DNA of 64,000 nucleotides from Immundisolibacterales bacterium (GTDB lineage Bacteria; Pseudomonadota; Gammaproteobacteria; HK1), in the NCBI GenBank assembly GCA_026712715.1, contig JAPOPW010000024.1, positions 1-64,000 of the forward strand, in the 5' to 3' direction. A model generated the notes under the pieces. It was not told where the DNA came from. It did no database searches and was given only the letters and a program-made list of their open reading frames with translations. The translations under genes were made by a program, and so were the position numbers. Positions 1 to 9,508 of the stretch are shown piece by piece (position 1 is the first letter of the stretch; every line of letters begins with the position of its first letter).

Positions 1-268
1 CTCTTCACCGCCAACGAAGCCTTCCAGCCGCTTGGGGACACGCCACATTGTCAGATCCAACGCGGCGGTCCGGTCTGCTCCACTCCCGGTGCGTCATCCG
101 GGGCCGCGCGTTACCGCGGCGGGGCGCTGCACGCCAGCCCCGTCCGGGCCGGCCACGACTGCATCGCAGTCAGGTCAACGCCACGCATCGTATCACCCGC
201 CGCGCCCCATCATGAGCGCGGCACGCCACAGAATGCTTAGCACCCCTTGCCGCGCAAGGCTTCGCGCC

Positions 269-460
269 GCCCGTCACTACCGGATTCTCCCACCGGCCAA
301 CATGCCGCGGAAGACCACTTCGGCCGCTTCCGGTCGCCTGACGGTAGTGACGGGCCTTGCGCCTCAGACAGCCCGCCCGACGAACACCACGACGGCGCGG
401 ATCATCGTCTCGTTGGCGCGGGTCACCGCGATGTCGGGGAAGCCCGGGTTCGCCGCACGC
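269..460. repeat. Dispersed repeat, copy A, with 14-bp inverted repeat
   Basis: A perfect 14-bp inverted repeat (GCCCGTCACTACCG at 269-282 and its reverse complement at 342-355) is followed by about 100 bp that recur nearly unchanged at 7066-7274 and, in part, at 5290-5379. On the minus strand the shared part can be read as a short peptide containing TRANETMIRAV followed by a stop, so it may be the 3' end of a lost gene. In copies A and B the repeat lies just upstream of a broken tyrosine-recombinase gene, which suggests both belong to the same family of integrated elements. Nothing else convincing is seen in 1-600. Confidence 0.7.
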
Positions 461-599
461 ACGAGGCTCCGGCCGCTCCCGACGGCCATCTGCCGCACCC
501 CGTGGTCGGCCGGCATCGATGCCGCCCCGCTCCGCGTCGCCTCGACACCGAAGCGCAGCGCCTAGCCGAGCGTCCAGCTCAGCGCGCAGCTCGCGCATG

Positions 600-965
600 C
601 CCGCGCCGCTCCGCGCGCCCACGAATGGCGTCAGTTTCGCCCTCGCCCGCACGATGCGCGGGCGCAGGCGCTACGCCACCCTCGACGACGCCGACGCCAT
701 GACCGTCCCCGATGCACGCGCCGAGGCCCGCAGGCACATCGCCGCCTTCGCCGACACTGCGAAGAACGACGGCGGCCCCCGCACGCCAGGCCATCCCATG
801 GACGCCTTCGCCGGGGAGTTCCTCGAACGCTACGCCCGGCCTGGAGGCCCCGGACCCTGGAGGCCAGAACCTATCGGATCCACGACCAAATCTTGCCCGC
901 CTTCGGGCATATGACGCTGGACGCCATCACGGTCGAGCACGTAAAGGGCTGGTTCGCCTCCCAGC
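600..965 (+). pseudogene. Tyrosine recombinase (integrase) remnant, N-terminal part
   Basis: Fragments in different frames match the core-binding region of P4-type integrases. One frame gives a stretch like DARAEARRHIAAFADTAKND followed by GHPMDAFAGEFLERYA; another gives [20 protein letters not shown] from about 893. These are the usual consecutive segments of one protein, so frameshifts separate them. The catalytic domain is absent because an IS3-type transposase tail begins directly after GWFAS. This is a dead gene marking an old integration event, and it is related to the remnant at 7293-8215. Confidence 0.75.
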
Positions 966-1172
966 AACCCCTTCGACATCGCCAAGGCGGCGAGCCTAAT
1001 CAGGACCCTCAAGGTCGAAGAGCTCTACCGGATAGGCTACAAGACATTCGAGGACGCCAGATCCAACCTACCAACCTTCATCGAAGAGGTCTACGACGCC
1101 CGCAGATTGCACTCTGTCCAAGGATATCTGAAGCCCGTTCAGCTCGAGGACCAGCACGCGCGACACCCTGTC
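963..1172 (+). pseudogene. IS3-family transposase OrfB, C-terminal remnant
   Basis: Read from 963 the sequence gives [19 protein letters not shown], then a segment with [19 protein letters not shown] and [19 protein letters not shown]. This is the typical C-terminal end of the DDE transposase of IS3-family elements, including the region around the last catalytic Glu and the conserved RLHS-GY motif. Only about 70 codons remain and there is no OrfA. It joins directly to the integrase remnant, which suggests an IS insertion followed by deletion. The right end of the element probably lies within 1173-1350, but no terminal repeat could be paired. Confidence 0.8.
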
Positions 1173-1453
1173 AAGACCGCACCCCGCTCCTCTCCACCCC
1201 AAGGGCCGCACTCCACCCTTGCGCCCACAGCTTGCTCGGTGCAAGATCGCCGCGTCTCCGCTTACTGGCAACACAATTTGACGGTCCAATGCAATCAGCC
1301 AACACCAGCCACATCCAGACTGATACATCCACCGTAAGACATTTGCCGCGGTGGTCGAAGTTGTGGTTATTTTCCAAGCCCTCTACCGCTCCCACCCGCC
1401 CACAAGCTTCGTGAACTCCCAGAGTTTTCAGCGCTAAACCAACAGGGAATGAC

Positions 1454-3874
1454 GTGTCGAATTCAATTGAAGAACATCTGACTTCAATCGATAACGAGCT
1501 TGCACTTGGGCATGGCGAAGAGCCCGAACGCAGGCTCACGGAACTTATTCGGCAGTTGGGACGACCCGAACTCAAAGAGTGGAGAGTTGACCTAGTTCGC
1601 ATAGTGGATAAGTTTCAAAATCGGCGAAAAAGGCGGCTGATGGCTATTCTAGATGAAGAAACCGCTGATGGTCGCGCCGCAAAGACGAACGAACCACAGG
1701 TCCCAACGTCGCCAGAGGAAACGACAGTTCGTACTATTTCTGGCAATTCGCGGCTCGTCGTTCGTTTTCGGGCAGCCCTTAACCTACTCCACGAACAACA
1801 CATATTCCAATGGTCCACATATTACAGGGACTACTTGGCAGAATTTTTTGGAGAATTCTTTACTGAGATGAAGAACCTTCAGCCAGATGACCTCTGTACA
1901 GCTTTTTCGGAACCATTAATGGAACATTCCGCAACCATATTTGCTCAAGGATATGATTTCGTCCGGATGAACCGCAGTTATAGCGACCCGGTTCAGAAAT
2001 CTCTAAGTGGATTTTCGAGATTTTTGGACTTGCCGCTCGATTTCTACACGGCGAGTGTTTCCAGAGTTTCGGATCGCCGATCAGCCATCGCCCTTCGCTT
2101 GCTGATATCTTCTGCCGTGGCTGGAATAGTGAAGGGTTACTCCTCGGTAAATCTTGGGGACCAAACGGGGAGAATGATTCTTCCAAGGATGCCGCGGAAT
2201 TGGGCACACTATATCGCGTTCCTGACTCCCTACCATGCAGAAGATGTCATCAACCACCTTGAACCCGGTCCGTTTAGCTCCGGGCTTACAAGGTCTGTCC
2301 TACCACTTCTGGATGCTCTTCAACGTTTCTTCGAGCGTGAAGATGAAGACTTCCAGCCCTTGCCGATTGTTGGCCAGTATCGATGGCAACAGAGAAGACT
2401 GGACATCACAGTTCGCCCACCACACGGTTCTGAATCGCAGCGGTTTATCGAAGCCAATGCGTTCTTGGATGGAGATTCTGTAGCAACGACCGAGCTGAAC
2501 GACGCCGTCGGCCGTCAAGTTTCTGCGGTAATCGCCCCACTGAGGCCGGATGTCCGTGAGATCGTAGACACTCGTGAAGGATTAGGTGAAATCGTTATTC
2601 CTGCCGAAGAAGATCAACGTGAACTCACTGCAAACCGAACGTTTAACGTCTTGGACGATGCGTTTTTTGCTTTTCGAACGAAAAGGAGGGACGTTTTTCC
2701 GATTACTTATAATTTTGCACGCGAATTTCCACTTCTCGATCCCAATAAGGCAAAGTTCTATCATGTCTCACGGTCGAGCGTTCGTGACTTGCTCCGAACG
2801 TTCGAACGAAAAAATGGGGTTCGGCTATGGTGTAGCGTGCGGCGTAGCGGAAAGACTACAGCGTGTTTTGACTTAGAATCGTCAACCGGAGATTCTGTCA
2901 TTATTGGTCAAACGTGCGGTACGACACAGCACGAATCCGCGAGTGTTTTCTATAATCGGGTTGCTGATGCCGTAGATTCCGGAAAACGGGTCTCGAGGAA
3001 CTTTATTTCGGACTTGGTTATTGAGTGTGCGCCGCTTGATGTGAGGGAACGACGCATGGTATTGGTAATCGACGAGTACGAGACGCTTTTTGGGCTATTT
3101 AGATCCTCTGTTGAAGGTGCACCAAACATTCGGTATACTGTAGTTCAACCAATACTTGACCAATTAATGGCGTTTTCGTACAACAATCTTCTCGTCTTCT
3201 TGGGTCAGCAACCCAATGCGCATTTTATACTCATGGAGCAGAATCAGCTAGCTCCTTATGTCGAGCAGGATTCGTTCCCGCTATTTGAACATAGAGCCGA
3301 GACTACGTCTGGGGAATTTGCCGAGCTAGTACGGAAGATTTTTACAGATCGCATTGACTGCGCTCCTAGTTTCGTCGATTCGGTCTTTGAAGAAACTGCT
3401 GGCCATCCGTTTTTGACAGCCAATGTCCTCGGAGAGTTTGTTGACTGGTTAATTGAGAAACGACGCCCGCTAATGGGATTGCGCGTTGACAAACGAGACT
3501 TCTCAGGGTTTATGAAGGCGAAACTGGACCGAAGAAATATCGAACTTAGCCGCGATTATGAGTTCTTCCGGCAAGCGGCATCACAAGCAATGTCACAGCA
3601 TGGTTATCGGACGAATCCATGGTTATATGCAGCATATTGGTTGTTGAGATTGATCGGGCAAGAGGCACCGAATCGTTTTCGCGTTTCCGTCAATGATTTC
3701 GAGGGTTTGGTGGAACACATACCCACACCAGATGGCGCAAAAAGGTTTACGTCGGCCGAGTTGGTACGGTCAGCGTCGCAGGCAAATTTTCTTTCGTACG
3801 ACAAGAGATGGGTAAACGTAAGGATCCGCACGTTGGGACGAATCGCGGTCTCGGTTCGGCCTGCACTCGCTTGA
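1454..3874 (+). CDS. P-loop ATPase of unknown family (806 aa), candidate defence protein
   Basis: Large protein whose C-terminal half is a NTPase module. A Walker A-like segment lies at residues 460-469 (CSVRRSGKTT, with K467 as the expected phosphate-binding lysine) and a Walker B-like segment at 535-541 (MVLVIDE). Further on, a segment with ETAGHPFLTANVLGEF resembles the lid/sensor helices of STAND and ORC-type AAA proteins, followed by a probable winged-helix end. The first 450 residues match no family I know. The GTG start follows an AGGGA site; an ATG at 1449 is out of frame. The gene is clearly AT-richer than the chromosome, sits between dead integrases, and is followed 10 bp later by a partner gene, pointing to recent transfer as a two-gene unit. 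A role as sensor ATPase in phage defence is inference. Confidence 0.7.
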   Translation: MSNSIEEHLTSIDNELALGHGEEPERRLTELIRQLGRPELKEWRVDLVRIVDKFQNRRKRRLMAILDEETADGRAAKTNEPQVPTSPEETTVRTISGNSRLVVRFRAALNLLHEQHIFQWSTYYRDYLAEFFGEFFTEMKNLQPDDLCTAFSEPLMEHSATIFAQGYDFVRMNRSYSDPVQKSLSGFSRFLDLPLDFYTASVSRVSDRRSAIALRLLISSAVAGIVKGYSSVNLGDQTGRMILPRMPRNWAHYIAFLTPYHAEDVINHLEPGPFSSGLTRSVLPLLDALQRFFEREDEDFQPLPIVGQYRWQQRRLDITVRPPHGSESQRFIEANAFLDGDSVATTELNDAVGRQVSAVIAPLRPDVREIVDTREGLGEIVIPAEEDQRELTANRTFNVLDDAFFAFRTKRRDVFPITYNFAREFPLLDPNKAKFYHVSRSSVRDLLRTFERKNGVRLWCSVRRSGKTTACFDLESSTGDSVIIGQTCGTTQHESASVFYNRVADAVDSGKRVSRNFISDLVIECAPLDVRERRMVLVIDEYETLFGLFRSSVEGAPNIRYTVVQPILDQLMAFSYNNLLVFLGQQPNAHFILMEQNQLAPYVEQDSFPLFEHRAETTSGEFAELVRKIFTDRIDCAPSFVDSVFEETAGHPFLTANVLGEFVDWLIEKRRPLMGLRVDKRDFSGFMKAKLDRRNIELSRDYEFFRQAASQAMSQHGYRTNPWLYAAYWLLRLIGQEAPNRFRVSVNDFEGLVEHIPTPDGAKRFTSAELVRSASQANFLSYDKRWVNVRIRTLGRIAVSVRPALA

Positions 3875-3884
3875 GGGCTTTGAT

Positions 3885-4880
3885 TTGCTCACGCCTGAAA
3901 TTGTGAACGATGAAATCCTCCGTCGCGGTTCTCCGGAGTATCCGCTAAATGTATACTGGGTTACCGTGTTGAGTGACCGGAACGACTTCGCAAATGAATT
4001 GAAGTTGCTAGAGCCAAACGTGCCCATTGTAAGTTATGTTTTGCGGAAGCAGGGAATGTTTGCTGATCCGAATACGGTTATGAATGACGTGGTTAGCGTT
4101 CTTGATGAAGTCCGGGACGAAGTCGTACAAGAAAAGGAAGTTGTTTCTTCCGGGGAAGCGTTGGCCTTGGTCGTATTGAGTCGTACGGAATGGAAGCTAG
4201 CGATCACTTCATCCCCGATTTTGCTTCCTGAATGGTTCCCCGCTATGCCGTTACAATCGGTAACAGCCCGTATAGAAGACCTAACTTGGACTGCGCGCGT
4301 TTCTCTCCGCGATTCTGTTTTGGCAATAGAAGAAGTCCATCGGTTGTTGTATGACGTTGAGGTGGCTCTCGTGAACCGTGTGCAACGGTCCCTGGCGGCA
4401 GACCATAGGTTGGTACAAGCCCTATGGGCCGACATTGAGCGTGAACGCAAGGTAAGCGTTGCTGAAGGGCTTCGTCAAGCCAGAGTTTACCTGCAAGGTG
4501 TTCGAAATCCCACTAGTTTCAGACCGAGCACCCGTGGTCCCACAATAATTGGGCGCATTTGGTACAAGGCCAGCAGCACCGCCCCAGAAGGGCTAGCAAA
4601 GACCGCGAAAGCACTCGCTTCAGCATTGGCTTTGGAGGAAACCGAAGGATTTGAAGACCCACCCTTGGTTGGCGTGTTAAATCGGCCCATGAATCGTATC
4701 GGTGTGAAGCGATACAGTTGGTCATTTAACCTAGTCTTGGCGTTGCGAAGCGCGTGTCAATTGGTAACGGCGGCAGCGCATGCCGACGAATATCCACCGT
4801 ATTCGGTTTTTCTCTTGCGATCTACGATCGAGGACTTACGCAGGTTTCTTGATTCTGCGGCGGCGCTGTTGCAGGACTAG
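3885..4880 (+). CDS. Unknown partner of the ATPase (331 aa)
   Basis: I do not recognise this protein. It starts with TTG, preceded at a good distance by GAGGG, only 10 bp after the stop of the ATPase gene, so the two are very probably co-transcribed and co-translated. The predicted protein is soluble, with an alpha/beta-looking N-terminal third (NVYWVTVLSDRNDFANELK), a charged helical middle around residues 80-220 and a helical C-terminus; no signal peptide, transmembrane segment or known nuclease motif is visible. Base composition matches the ATPase gene and differs from the rest of the window, so the pair moved together. It may be the effector or the adaptor of the ATPase. Confidence 0.65.
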   Translation: MLTPEIVNDEILRRGSPEYPLNVYWVTVLSDRNDFANELKLLEPNVPIVSYVLRKQGMFADPNTVMNDVVSVLDEVRDEVVQEKEVVSSGEALALVVLSRTEWKLAITSSPILLPEWFPAMPLQSVTARIEDLTWTARVSLRDSVLAIEEVHRLLYDVEVALVNRVQRSLAADHRLVQALWADIERERKVSVAEGLRQARVYLQGVRNPTSFRPSTRGPTIIGRIWYKASSTAPEGLAKTAKALASALALEETEGFEDPPLVGVLNRPMNRIGVKRYSWSFNLVLALRSACQLVTAAAHADEYPPYSVFLLRSTIEDLRRFLDSAAALLQD

Positions 4881-6191
4881 ATATTTCCTGATTACGTACG
4901 ATCCTCAGCTTGGGCGCGGACACGACGGCCGGTCGCCGTCGGAAAGTCGCTGGAGAGGGCGAAACGACAGTCAACCCAGCCGAAATGTCGTTGCGCAGCC
5001 GCCATAACCGGCGCTAACGCGGTTCGGCCGTCGGAAGCTGAGCTTCCTACGTATTGCGCCAGGCAAAGCTTGGGGAAGGAGGAAGGCATGTAGACGGATA
5101 GACATGACGGAAACCTTCTATGCGACCCAGCAGGTGAGAGCCCTGACCGGTCAAGGCTGGCCACCAGCCGGAATCGAGTGTTTCGTGGTCCGGGGGCGAC
5201 CCCGGCTGCGAAGCGTACACAGAGAGCGTGCATGCATCCGGCGGAAGGCGTTCCACCGCGAGGAGCGGCGCATCGGCGCGAGCCGGCGAACGCCGCACGG
5301 CGCGCATCATCGTCTCATTGGCGCGGGTCACCCCGTGTCGGGGCGGCTGGGGTTCGCCGCCCGCGGTACGCTCCGGCCGTTCTCTCTCGACGGCCATCAG
5401 CCGCACCAGCGTCGCGCTGCCCGGACCGTCCGCCCGCACCGCCACGATGCGGCCGTGGGCCGCCAGCTCGTCGGGGTCGACAGACGCGAAGTCGCCCGCC
5501 GCCGTCCGAGCCCCGGTCCCATGCTGTCTCACAGCACCGCCTCGCGTCCGTCTGGCGTCGTGAACCCGATCACGTTGATCAGTATTCCTGTCGCGTTTTG
5601 TCAGCTGGATCGGCGGGTGTTGTCCGGTCGCGACGATTCAGTAACCGGCGACGGTCCGGGAGCTTGGGTCTCGCGGCGCGTGCGTTCTGCGTTGGCTCTG
5701 CGATCGCTGGGTGTTTCATCGGGGATCGGGTCTGGTCGCACGACCGTTGCTAGCGCAAGGCCCTTAGCGATGACCCTCGGGGCCGAGAGTCGCCCGAGGC
5801 TTACCCGGCTTGGTACTGCGAGAGTGGGGGTTACCTCGACTTCGCCAACTCGATGTGAAATTGTTCGATTTTCGTTATCTTTCGAGACTCAAACGATTGA
5901 ATTGTGGGAGGTTTACCTGCGTTGTTCACCCCAATATCGCTTGTAGTACCGACCTACCTTGTGTCGTGCAGATTTTTTGGAGTTCGATAATGAAAAATCA
6001 ATGCGTTATTCTCTCCCAATGTGCCGAGTTGGCGAAGTCGGGTTACCTCCGATCCGGGGAGCGTTGTGGAACCGGTCCGCAGGGTGTCCGGGCGTCCTTC
6101 GGGTCCGGGCGCACGCTCGAGAATTGCCGACGAGATTCGACGTTCGGCACTTCTCCGGGGGGTGATGGCGCGCTAGCTTTGGGGGCGTTCG
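4881..6191. other. Gene-poor stretch with repeat fragments
   Basis: No convincing gene was found. Long open frames here are GC-driven and have no recognisable protein pattern. The stretch holds repeat copy C (5246-5379). From about 5860 to 6020 it becomes AT-rich, and an ATG at 5990 with a TTGGAG site upstream opens a frame that would overlap the next gene; its product (MKNQCVILSQCAELAKSGYL...) soon becomes low-complexity, so I treat it as a remnant or a leader rather than a gene. Confidence 0.5.
5246..5379. repeat. Dispersed repeat, copy C
   Basis: Two shared blocks lie next to each other here. Bases 5246-5301 match 13024-13079 (copy D) with few differences. Bases 5290-5379 match the second half of copies A and B. 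On the minus strand the blocks can be read together as a peptide with TRANETMMRAV followed by RRSPARADAPLLAVERLP, and copy D gives WRSPAPDNAPLVVVERL, so an old coding sequence seems to have been scattered. The inverted repeat of copies A and B is missing here. Confidence 0.6.
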
Positions 6192-6944
6192 ATGAGTTCG
6201 TGTCTTTCCCTGCGTGCCGGGCAAGCGCAGAAGGCTCTCGCAGAGCATCCGGCTCTTGACGGTGTTGCGCTTGAGGACGAGCCGCGACAAGTCGTGGTTG
6301 CGTGCTTGGCAATGGTGTGGAGCGACGTCCGTCCGAAGCCTTGGGCGTCGTTGCTGTTGGAGCGGTTGATCGCGGATGAGACTGATCGTCACTCCGGCGT
6401 TTCGCGGCTCGCGCGGACATTGCTCGGGTGTCTTCTGCTCGTCAACGAGGGTGGGGCGGATTCCTGTGCCCAGGAGGCGGAGCGGTGGCTCGCCTCCGTT
6501 GATGACTGGGATCCAGTCCGCGGCTTTGTGGCTTCGGTTCGCGGGACGTTGCTGCTCGCGGATCTTGCCGAACGTTGGCCGTTCGGTTCCTGGGAGGCAG
6601 GCTTCGAGTCCGGGCTCGCGGATGGAATGGATTTGTGGCACGCCGTCATCGACGCGCTCGGGTGCGGCGTGGTCGCTGGTGTTCCCGAGGCGCATTACAA
6701 CCTGGCGCTCCTCTCTTCGATGCCAGCGTTCTTCACTGTCGAGCATTTGTGCCCGATGCTTCCGGGCACGCCGGAAGGCGGGTTTGCACCTGAGGAAGTG
6801 CACGACTACGTTCTGGAGCGCTTGGCAAGCGCCGAGGAGCACGGCATGGATGCGGTGCTCGGGCGTTGGCGCGACGATTCGGGCCCGGCGTTGCCGCGCG
6901 ATCCGTTGTTCCTGCCTTCCTTCTTGGTCACCGAGCTGGGTTGA
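6192..6944 (+). CDS. Hypothetical protein (250 aa)
   Basis: Open frame of 250 codons starting with ATG after a GGGGG stretch. The product is acidic and rich in Trp and Leu, mainly helical, without signal peptide or transmembrane segments. No family was recognised. It stands alone between repeat copies C and B, inside the island, so it is probably accessory DNA; an immunity or defence role would be a guess. Codon use is more even than in the chromosomal genes downstream, and the frame is uninterrupted, which supports a real gene. Confidence 0.5.
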   Translation: MSSCLSLRAGQAQKALAEHPALDGVALEDEPRQVVVACLAMVWSDVRPKPWASLLLERLIADETDRHSGVSRLARTLLGCLLLVNEGGADSCAQEAERWLASVDDWDPVRGFVASVRGTLLLADLAERWPFGSWEAGFESGLADGMDLWHAVIDALGCGVVAGVPEAHYNLALLSSMPAFFTVEHLCPMLPGTPEGGFAPEEVHDYVLERLASAEEHGMDAVLGRWRDDSGPALPRDPLFLPSFLVTELG

Positions 6945-7292
6945 TCCGGGCGGCCTGTGAGTACCCCGGACGAGAGGCGTCTCTCACACTGAACCGCGCC
7001 AGAGGCGCGCCCGCGTGTGGATCTGAAGAAGCTGGTCGGAGCACGTTGCAAACTACGGCCGGAATATGCCCGTCACTACCGGATCCCCCCCACCGGGCGA
7101 CATGCCGCAGAAGGCGCCTTCGGCCGCTTCCGGCCGCCGCAGCGGTAGTGACGGGCATGCGCCTCAGACCGCCCGCCCGACGATCACTACCACGGCGCGG
7201 ATCATGGTCTCGTTGGCGCGAATCACCTCTATGTCGGACCGGCCGGGGTTCGCCGCCCGCAGGACGGTCCGGCCAACCGCCGCGCCCGGGAC
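6945..7292. other. Intergenic stretch holding repeat copy B
   Basis: Bases 6945-7065 show nothing recognisable. The rest is repeat copy B and a short link into the integrase remnant. No separate gene is supported. Confidence 0.5.
7066..7274. repeat. Dispersed repeat, copy B, with 16-bp inverted repeat
   Basis: The same arrangement as copy A: a perfect 16-bp inverted repeat (ATGCCCGTCACTACCG at 7066-7081, its complement at 7143-7158), then about 110 bp nearly identical to copy A that on the minus strand encode IRANETMIRAVVVIVGRAV and a stop. The central part of the stem-loop also matches copy A (both contain CTTCGGCCGCTTCCGG). It abuts the integrase remnant on its right, as copy A does. Confidence 0.75.
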
Positions 7293-8215
7293 ATGATCGC
7301 GCGCATCCGCGCGGGTGGGAACTCCGCCGACGACATCCGGCGGGAGAAGGAGGCACCGACCTTCCGCGCGTTCGCTGGCGAGTACCTGCGCCGCTCGGAC
7401 CCGCACTGGAAGCCCTCGGGGCGCAAGACCGTGCGCATCTACCTGAAGGTCCGCATCCTGCCCGCATTCGGCAGGATGCCCCTCGACCGCATCGGCCCGG
7501 AGAACGTAGCTACGTGGTTCGACGCGGCCGGCAGGGACCGGCCCGGCGCGGCCGACCGCGCCTTCGAGTTTCTGCGCGCGATGATGTTCCGGGCCGAGGA
7601 ATGGGGCCTGCGCGAGCGCGGCTCCAACCCCTGTCTCGGCATCGCGAAGAACCCGAGAAAGCGCATGCCCCGCTTCCTCGACGCCAACGAGTTGGCGCGG
7701 CTCGGGCGGGCGCCAGGGCGCCTGACGCTCGCGAGGCGCAATCGCCCAAGGCCGTGGCCACGAGCCGGCTACTCGCCCACACCGTATGCCGCCGCAGCGG
7801 AGAGCTGAAACTTCGCTGGTGCGAGATCGGCGAAGACGCGCTGAATCTCGCCGACACGACAACCGGCCCTCGCGCGGAGCCACTCGGCGAGACCGCGCGG
7901 GCGCACATCGGCACGCTACCCGGTGCGCACCCCCCAAGGCGCTCCTCTTTCCGCGCTACGCCGAAGGCCGGGGCGCCTACAGCCTCGCTACCTCCTGGCG
8001 GACAGGTTGCACCCATGCGAAGCTTGACGGCCTCCGCCTGCATGACCTGTGGACATACCGCCACCTGTCAGTCTGTCATGTCGGCCGAGAACCTGCCCCT
8101 GGTCGGCAAGCTGCTTGGGCACCGGCGTCATCGCACGACCGGCGGCCACGCTCACCTCGCCGACGGGCACTTTGTGGCGGCGACGGAGCAGGTCAACGGA
8201 ATCATTTCCGTGGAG
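7293..8215 (+). pseudogene. Tyrosine recombinase (integrase) pseudogene
   Basis: From 7293 a frame encodes an integrase core-binding domain (AFAGEYLRRSDPHWKPSGR, then LKVRILPAFGRMPLDRIGPE). After about 7730 the reading frame shifts, and the first catalytic box appears in another frame as RRSGELKLRWCEI. The HxxR box is degraded (LRLHDLWTYRHLS instead of HDLRHTFAS), and the end reads LVGKLLGHRRHRTTGGHAHLAD, where the usual Tyr is lost. At least two frameshifts and damaged catalytic residues make this inactive. The normal N-terminal arm domain is missing, replaced by repeat copy B. Confidence 0.85.
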
Positions 8216-8276
8216 AGGCGCATGCGGCATACAATGACTGTATTCAATAGTACCTCTCATGTTGTGGAAGATATCA

Positions 8277-8792
8277 ATGTCCGCACGACCGACACCTGAA
8301 CAGCGGCCATCAATCCCGGCGGAAACTAGACGCCGGGTCTTGGTTGAAGCCGGCCATCGCTGCGCCATACCCACCTGTCGCCACATCGAAATTGATGTCC
8401 ACCATATTGTTCCCTGGAAGATATGCCGAGAGCACAAGTACGATAATCTCATTGCACTATGTCCAATTTGCCATCGCCGCGCAGACCGAGGAGATATTGA
8501 TCGCAAGAGCTTACGCCTCTATAAGGCAAATTTGCGCTTCATTCACGACAAGTTCTCACAGCTGGAGCTTGATGTACTTTTTCAAGCGTACAAGTGTGAC
8601 CCGAAGCAGCCGACCTTGTGGCCATCATTTATGCGCATCTTGTTGGGCCGAATATTGGATGCGGGTTATGTTGAATGCTACCAGCGAGGGCGGGGAACAA
8701 CTGTGTCTGGTTTGAACATTTCGCCTGATCACATTTACATTACACCAGCAGGAAGGGAATTTATCGAGAATATCGGCGTGAAGGAGATGTAG
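8277..8792 (+). CDS. HNH endonuclease (about 171 aa)
   Basis: The N-terminal half is an HNH nuclease: a CAIPTC zinc-type turn, then IDVHHIVPW (the catalytic His pair), HKYDNLIALCPICHRRAD (Asn and a second CxxC-His). The C-terminal half is helical and may bind DNA or act as a winged helix (GYVECYQRGRGTTVSGLNI). I chose ATG 8277 because TGGAAG lies 7 bases upstream; an ATG at 8259 has no ribosome site. It converges with 8818-9441 and is followed by the restriction enzyme gene, so a role in DNA defence or in a mobile element is likely. The gene is AT-richer than the chromosome. Confidence 0.8.
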   Translation: MSARPTPEQRPSIPAETRRRVLVEAGHRCAIPTCRHIEIDVHHIVPWKICREHKYDNLIALCPICHRRADRGDIDRKSLRLYKANLRFIHDKFSQLELDVLFQAYKCDPKQPTLWPSFMRILLGRILDAGYVECYQRGRGTTVSGLNISPDHIYITPAGREFIENIGVKEM

Positions 8793-8817
8793 GGATCGTC
8801 CTTTGGCAGTCCGCGCT

Positions 8818-9441
8818 CTAGTCATCATGCTGAGCGTTTCCTGAATCAGATCTCAGATTGACGATTCGTAGAGATTTGCTCTGTCCGTCATACTCAAGAA
8901 GAGTGATTCCTCCGCCTTTCTTCTCACGGCCTAGATCGATGGCTTGTTTTTTTTCCGGTTCTCGCGAGTGGTAGGACTCCACGAAGTTTAGAAAAGCCTC
9001 TATGCTCGCAGAATATTCATCTTCTGAGCAATCTTCACGAATCATGAGTTTCACCAAATGGCCGTTATCGGCAATCGTATAGATCGCGAACAGCATAGAA
9101 TACTTGATCTTCTTCTCGCCTGATACAGTTACCACGGCAACGCGAAAATCACGATCTTTCGAAAACAATTTCCCCCAAAGCGCGTGCAGGGCTTCTTTGA
9201 GAGCAAGGTAGTGGTCTTTTCCTGCTTCCTTCATGAAACTCTCAAAATAGGGTTTCAGCAAGAAAAGCGCGATGGCAGGAAAAGCAAGCCATTCGATGCC
9301 CATCTGCGGGCCTAGTTTAACTCGCGAAATGCGCTCCAAGTATAGAGAGTCTACGTTGATACCTGCGCAGAACTCATCCAGGAGGCGTACAGGCACTCGG
9401 TCATGATGAATCAAGGCGATGTGTGAGTTATCGTTTGGCAC
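8818..9441 (-). CDS. Hypothetical protein with one membrane-type segment (207 aa)
   Basis: GTG start at 9441. A hydrophobic stretch around residues 50-65 (GIEWLAFPAIALFLLKPYF) could be a membrane anchor; the rest is soluble, with a conserved-looking beta-rich core (VAVVTVSGEKKIKYSMLFAIY) and a charged tail. No family was recognised. It lies between the HNH gene (convergent, 25 bp gap) and the restriction enzyme (same strand, upstream), and its AT-rich composition marks it as acquired. It may be a separate cargo gene of the island. Confidence 0.6.
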   Translation of the reverse strand: MPNDNSHIALIHHDRVPVRLLDEFCAGINVDSLYLERISRVKLGPQMGIEWLAFPAIALFLLKPYFESFMKEAGKDHYLALKEALHALWGKLFSKDRDFRVAVVTVSGEKKIKYSMLFAIYTIADNGHLVKLMIREDCSEDEYSASIEAFLNFVESYHSREPEKKQAIDLGREKKGGGITLLEYDGQSKSLRIVNLRSDSGNAQHDD

Positions 9442-9508
9442 TAGTCTTCTAACTTCGTGGTATTCATGATTTGCCCTTTTGACTTAAACCGAGTGAGCGT
9501 CACGCAAT

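Noticed and set aside
5100..5220. Sequence beginning GTGAGAGCCC that might be the 5' end of a group II intron
   Set aside because: No reverse transcriptase gene and no domain V hairpin could be found downstream.
5104..5946. 280-codon open frame on the plus strand
   Set aside because: Arg-rich product with no fold-like pattern; it crosses repeat copy C and has the look of a GC-driven empty frame.
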